Shown here in pieces: positions 27,951-31,622 of a stretch of 31,622 nt of DNA. Both the position numbers and the translations under genes were made by a program. The notes under the pieces are model-generated. The model did no database searches and was not told where the DNA came from. It saw only the letters and a program-made list of their open reading frames with translations. How positions within the stretch are numbered: position 1 is the stretch's first letter; each line of letters opens with the position of its first letter. Origin of the DNA: a virus; IMG/VR virus record IMGVR_UViG_3300007735_000608, positions 1-31,622 of that record; one strand, 5' to 3'.

Positions 27951-28189
27951 GCGCATACGGCTACGAGCTCGTCCGGTCAGTGGTCGTAGGCGAGCGCGAG
28001 GTGGATGGACAGCGCGTGCCCGTCGAGGACCGCGTGGAGCGCTGGCCGATCCGCACGAACAAGGGATCGTACTGGATCGTGCTGCAGGACGTGAGCGAGG
28101 GACAGGCGCGCAAGGCGCGGACGTTCTACAGCCGTAAGGCGGCGCTTCAGAGTTTCGACCGCCTCCAGCGTGAGCGAGCCGGCCTGTGA
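27947..28189 (+). CDS. Small conserved-looking protein before terminase (80 aa)
   Basis: The product is 80 residues, with ATGA overlap on the left and GTGA overlap on the right. It has an opening strand pair (GYELVRSVVVGEREVDG; VEDRVERWPIRTNKG), then SYWIVLQDVSEGQARKART, and a basic helix (SRKAALQSFDRLQRERAG). I do not recognise the family. Position suggests a packaging accessory. Confidence 0.6.
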   Translation: MSAYGYELVRSVVVGEREVDGQRVPVEDRVERWPIRTNKGSYWIVLQDVSEGQARKARTFYSRKAALQSFDRLQRERAGL

Positions 28190-29577
28190 ACCTCGCCGCA
28201 CTGGCCTCGGCATCGCACGTCCTCCAGCGTCGTGCGGAGAGCGATCCGCTCGCGTACTTCCGGCCGACGCCGCCTCAGCTGGAGTTCCTGCGCTCGACGG
28301 AGCGCATCCGGCTCTACCGCGGCGCCAATCAGGTAGGAAAGACCTGGGTCGGCATGGCCGACACGATCTGGCGGTGCCTCGGATCGCATCCATACCAGCC
28401 TGTCCGGCCAGCACCGATCGAGGCGCACGTCGTCACGGTCACGTCGCAGCAGGGCGTAGCCATTCAAGAAAAATGCTGGGCGCTGCTGCCGAAGGACGCG
28501 ATCTCGCCGGATGTCGAGTTCATCCCTGGCCGCGGCTTCCGCGGGCGTCAGCCGATGGTCACGTTTCGCAACGGGTCGATCCTGAAGTTCCGCAGCGTCC
28601 AGCAGGGCGCGCTCTCGATGGCCGGATCTACGCTCGATCACCTGCTGATCGATGAGCCACCCGAGGAGACGCTGTGGAACGAGCTCGTCCCGCGCGTGTT
28701 CCGCAAGCAGGGGACGATCAGCCTTACGCTCACGCCAGTAGGCCAGCCGCTCGGCTGGCTGAAGAAGCTCGTGGAGGAGCGGCGCGTCCATGACATCTGC
28801 GCTCCGCTCAGCGTGGAGAACACGACGCCGATCGGAGGCAAGCCGCTGCTCACGCAGGAGCGGATCGATGAACTCGCGGCGCACATCCTCGAGGCCGAGC
28901 GCGGACAGCGCCTGTTTGGCGAGTGGGAGACGGTGTTTGTCGAGGGCCGGGTGTTCCCGATGTTCGACCCGAAGAAGCACGTTCGCGACGAGGCGCCCGA
29001 GGGTGATTGGCTGATCGGCGTCGGCGTCGATCATGGCAAGGAAAGCGGAGCGCAGGTGGCGATCCTGTCAGCGATGCGGACGACGGAGGAGGGCCATCAC
29101 CAGATCCGCGTGCTGGATCAGGTACAGAGCGACGGCATGACGACGCCGGAGCAGGACGCCCGCGCGATCCTCGACATGCTCAAGCGGTGTGGCATCCGCT
29201 GGGAGGAGGTCGACCGCTGGGTGGGCGACCGCGCCGCGATCAGCAGACGCGGAGGGGCCATAAAAAGCAATGCGATGTTGGTCCAAGCGATCGAGCGCGA
29301 CCTGCGCCTCCCGATCGGTGCATGGCCGGCTCGCTTCCACACGGCCTTCAAACCGAAGGGGTCGGTCTATGCCGGCTATCGCCTGTTGCAGGCCGCCATG
29401 CTCAGGGGACCGGAATATTTCATGGTCCACCCGCGCTGCAAGCGCCTGATCGATGACCTGTCGCGCTTCGACGGTCGCGAGTCGAGCGAGCACAAGCACT
29501 CGATTGACGCGCTGCGATACACCCTCGAGCTCGTGACGCGGCGTCTGTATGCGCCGCAACTCGTCCGTATCGGATAG
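28186..29577 (+). CDS. terL: Terminase large subunit
   Basis: The product is 463 residues. Walker A GANQVGKT lies at 46-53 and Walker B LLIDEPPE at 153-160 (D156, E157), which make up the packaging ATPase. The nuclease domain shows acidic residues in VGVDHGKE (D282), WVGDRAA (D348) and HKHSIDALRY (D441). It cuts and pumps DNA through the portal. It starts at GTG 28186 overlapping the previous stop; the portal gene follows after one base. Confidence 0.9.
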   Translation: MNLAALASASHVLQRRAESDPLAYFRPTPPQLEFLRSTERIRLYRGANQVGKTWVGMADTIWRCLGSHPYQPVRPAPIEAHVVTVTSQQGVAIQEKCWALLPKDAISPDVEFIPGRGFRGRQPMVTFRNGSILKFRSVQQGALSMAGSTLDHLLIDEPPEETLWNELVPRVFRKQGTISLTLTPVGQPLGWLKKLVEERRVHDICAPLSVENTTPIGGKPLLTQERIDELAAHILEAERGQRLFGEWETVFVEGRVFPMFDPKKHVRDEAPEGDWLIGVGVDHGKESGAQVAILSAMRTTEEGHHQIRVLDQVQSDGMTTPEQDARAILDMLKRCGIRWEEVDRWVGDRAAISRRGGAIKSNAMLVQAIERDLRLPIGAWPARFHTAFKPKGSVYAGYRLLQAAMLRGPEYFMVHPRCKRLIDDLSRFDGRESSEHKHSIDALRYTLELVTRRLYAPQLVRIG

Positions 29578-29578
29578 G

Positions 29579-31306
29579 ATGGCCCGCATGCACTACGCGA
29601 ACCTGCAGCTCCCGAAGCCGCCCGCTCCTGGCAACCCTTCTGAGGCCAGCCGCTGGGAGCACACTCGGCATCGACGCGCGCTCATGGAGGGCACCTGGCT
29701 GTCGCTGCTCGAGTCGCGTCTGCAGGAGCAGCTCGGCAGCGTGCGTCGTGCTGCCTGGGGACGAGCGGACCAGAGCGCTAATCCCTATAAGGTGGTGGCC
29801 ACCGAGCTCGCCACGCTCTACGACGCACCGCCCGATGTCCGCCACCATGCCAGCGTGGACAACGCCGAGGCGCTGACGGGCGAGGGCGGGTTGATCGACC
29901 GCGCAAACCTCTGGCCTCAGATGTCCCGCTTCCAGAGCATGGTGATCGCGCTCCGCGAGATGTGGATGCGCGTGGATGTCGAGGACGGGCGCCTCTCCTA
30001 CCGCCCGGTGTCGCCTGACATGACGATCGCAGAGGCCGATCCGAGCCGGCCTACCGTGCCGCTCATGTTCGCGGAGCTCCGGCCTCGCATGATCAACGGC
30101 AAACCGACGTGGACCTGGGATGCGTTCGACATCCGCGATCCCGAGTACCCGACGTACCGGGTTCACATCGCGACGAACGGGGCCGAGTTCGGCGAGGACA
30201 TCACCCGGCAGGTGCTGGGCGCGGACTACAGCGGCGAGGCGTACCCGTACCGGCGCTCCACGGGCGCTCCGGTCCTGCCGGTCGTGCTGTACCATGCCAG
30301 CCTTTACGGCGATCGGCTGTTTGACGCATACTGCGGGATCGAGCTGCTGGAGGGCAGCCTCAATCTCTCGGTGCTCTACACCTACTTGAACCACTGCATG
30401 CGGGACGCATCCTTCCCGCAGCGCTACGCGGTCGGCGTCCGAGTCGCTGGACTCGAGCAGGTAGACGGACAGACGCGCTCGGCACGGACCGAGGTGATCA
30501 CGGATCCCACAACGATCCTTATGTTTGATCCGATCAGTGAAACACAGCAGAGTATGGTAAGCCAGTTCCAAGCCGGCGCGGACGTGGAGAAGCTGGAGAG
30601 CACGATCGCCGCGATTGCTCATAGATTGGCTACCGACGCTGGCCTCTCGCCTTCGGAGCTCCAGCGCACGAGCGGCTCGGCCAAGAGCGGGTACGCGATC
30701 AGCTTGTCGAACGAGGGCAAGCGTGTTGTCCAGCGTCGCTACGTGGCGCAGTTCCGCTACGCGGACGAGGCCCTCGTGGGCCTTAGCGCCATCATCTACA
30801 ATCGCGCGATGGGCACGCAGTTCCCAGAGGGCGGGTACTCGGTGATCTACCGAGAGATCCCGCTGTCGCCCGAGGAACTGTCGGCACGCCGCGAGCACGT
30901 GATGGCCATGATGGACGCGGGCCTGATGGATCGCGTCGAAGCCCTCCGGTACTTCGGCTCGATGACCGAGCAGGACGCGGTCGCGCGGCTGAAGGCCATC
31001 GACGAGATGAGCGGAAAGGCGCCGCCTGCAACGGCAGAAGAAGGAGCAAGGCCGGAGGCGGCGCCTGTCGCGCCCGTATCCTCTGCGCCCGTCGTCGAGG
31101 TCGATGAGGCCGTGGACGAGCTCCGCGCATCCGAGGAGGCGCTCGCCGGCATGCTCGACGGTACGCTGACGGACGATCAGCGCGACATGTTGCGCGCTGT
31201 GCTCGAGAGCGTGCGCGAGGCCCGCGGCTACCTGACCGGCCGAGAGGTCGAGGCCGAGGTCGAGCTGCCAGGTGAGGTCGAGAGCGAAGCCTCCGAGGAG
31301 TCGTAG
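29579..31306 (+). CDS. Portal protein
   Basis: The product is 575 residues from ATG 29579, or 572 from ATG 29588, which has AGGATGG at good spacing. An N-terminal helical region (RRALMEGTWLSLLESRLQEQ) is followed by strands in the wing/clip (VLPVVLYHASLYG). A helical core (IELLEGSLNLSVLYTYLNHC; QFQAGADVEKLESTIAAIAH; SLSNEGKRVVQRRYVAQFRY) fits portals of this size. The last 120 residues are acidic and Ala-rich (EEGARPEAAPVAP; ELRASEEALAGML), a common disordered portal tail. It forms the dodecameric ring through which DNA enters. Confidence 0.85.
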   Translation: MARMHYANLQLPKPPAPGNPSEASRWEHTRHRRALMEGTWLSLLESRLQEQLGSVRRAAWGRADQSANPYKVVATELATLYDAPPDVRHHASVDNAEALTGEGGLIDRANLWPQMSRFQSMVIALREMWMRVDVEDGRLSYRPVSPDMTIAEADPSRPTVPLMFAELRPRMINGKPTWTWDAFDIRDPEYPTYRVHIATNGAEFGEDITRQVLGADYSGEAYPYRRSTGAPVLPVVLYHASLYGDRLFDAYCGIELLEGSLNLSVLYTYLNHCMRDASFPQRYAVGVRVAGLEQVDGQTRSARTEVITDPTTILMFDPISETQQSMVSQFQAGADVEKLESTIAAIAHRLATDAGLSPSELQRTSGSAKSGYAISLSNEGKRVVQRRYVAQFRYADEALVGLSAIIYNRAMGTQFPEGGYSVIYREIPLSPEELSARREHVMAMMDAGLMDRVEALRYFGSMTEQDAVARLKAIDEMSGKAPPATAEEGARPEAAPVAPVSSAPVVEVDEAVDELRASEEALAGMLDGTLTDDQRDMLRAVLESVREARGYLTGREVEAEVELPGEVESEASEES

Positions 31307-31622
31307 TGCCGTTCGTCTCGGAAGCGCAGCGGCGGTATCTGCGGCTGAATGAGCCTGCGGTCTACCGCGAGTTCAAGCGCGCGGAAGAGCGTGGCGATCT
31401 CGACCTGCGTCCGCCAGCGACCGTAGCCGCCGCCGCAAAGCGCGGCCTCGAGCTGCGTGCGGAGTTCAACCGAGGCGGCACGGCGGTCGGTGTCGCGCGG
31501 GCGCGCGACCTGAGCAACCGTCGAGAGCTGAGCATCGAGACGATCAAGCGGATGAACGCCTACTTCACTCGCCATGAGATCGACCTCGAGGCGCCGGCCG
31601 CGAAGCGCGGCAATCCCGGCTA
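31306..31622 (+). CDS. AWLLWGGD-motif phage protein, N-terminal part (runs off window end)
   Basis: GTG 31306 overlaps the portal stop by one base. The frame covers 105 complete codons, then continues at base 1 when the circle is closed, giving 147 residues in total. The N-terminus (VPFVSEAQRRYLRLNEPAVY) is helical. Residues about 60-90 (GTAVGVARARDLSNRRELSI; ETIKRMNAYFTRHE) match the usual partner of the C-terminal AWLLWGGD motif in other phages. The role is unknown; it is encoded between portal and scaffold. Confidence 0.85.
   Translation, partial: MPFVSEAQRRYLRLNEPAVYREFKRAEERGDLDLRPPATVAAAAKRGLELRAEFNRGGTAVGVARARDLSNRRELSIETIKRMNAYFTRHEIDLEAPAAKRGNPG
31602..31622. repeat. Terminal direct repeat, right copy (assembly overlap)
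   Basis: This is identical to bases 1-21. It lies inside the AWLLWGGD-motif gene, and the frame is preserved across the join. Confidence 0.9.

Noticed and set aside
29420-30898. 492-codon minus-strand frame under the portal gene
   Set aside because: Composition is low-complexity Arg/Ala/His with no domain, and the portal frame is well supported.
1-31622. tRNA genes, CRISPR arrays and insertion sequences
   Set aside because: No cloverleaf-like sequence, regular repeat-spacer array or transposase/terminal-repeat pair was recognised by eye; a tRNA scan would settle the first.
1-31622. Integrase or attachment site
   Set aside because: No product shows tyrosine- or serine-recombinase motifs, so an integrated lifestyle is not supported by the sequence.

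Overview
The window is a complete tailed-phage genome of siphovirus type (class Caudoviricetes). It is GC-rich, uses the standard bacterial code with Shine-Dalgarno starts, and is packed with ATGA, GTGA, TAATG and TGATG stop/start overlaps. The first and last 21 bases are identical. Joining them gives a circle of 31,601 bp and restores one gene in frame across the seam, so the linear ends are an assembly artefact. The host cannot be named. The strong CTC-GAG (Leu-Glu) codon-pair preference hints at a GC-rich proteobacterial or related host, but that is inference only.

The rightward late module starts at about 27.5 kb and runs through the seam to 17.9 kb. It holds a possible small terminase, the large terminase, the portal, a conserved AWLLWGGD-motif protein, a scaffold and the major capsid protein. 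Connector proteins, a tail terminator and the major tail protein follow. Next are the tail chaperone pair, apparently joined by a -1 frameshift, a gp10-like protein and the tape measure. After these come an 1105-residue tail protein with a sialidase-like propeller, a tail hub, several fibre-like proteins, a lysis cassette (small membrane protein plus M15 peptidase), a glycine-rich adhesin-like protein and more small structural or membrane proteins.

A leftward block (21.86 to 17.88 kb) carries the single-strand annealing protein ERF, a Gp157-like protein, a winged-helix protein, zinc-ribbon proteins and many small genes of unknown function. A rightward early block (21.95 to 27.4 kb) holds an XRE-type regulator, a C5 cytosine methyltransferase-like protein, a RuvC-like resolvase, two ribbon-helix-helix-type proteins and a primase/polymerase-helicase fusion. 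The two blocks diverge from a 92-bp interval in which a perfect 16-bp palindrome supplies the -35 hexamers of both promoters.

The most striking non-coding region lies behind the primase-helicase (26.88 to 27.15 kb). It has a 19-bp perfect inverted repeat, repeated GGGGACAGGT words in both orientations, a near-consensus DnaA box and relatively AT-rich DNA. It looks like a replication origin. No integrase, replicative DNA polymerase, single-strand binding protein, prohead protease, tRNA or CRISPR was recognised. Two small genes, one in each early block, are each flanked by short direct repeats that carry gene-end sequence, which suggests repeat-mediated gain or loss of single genes.
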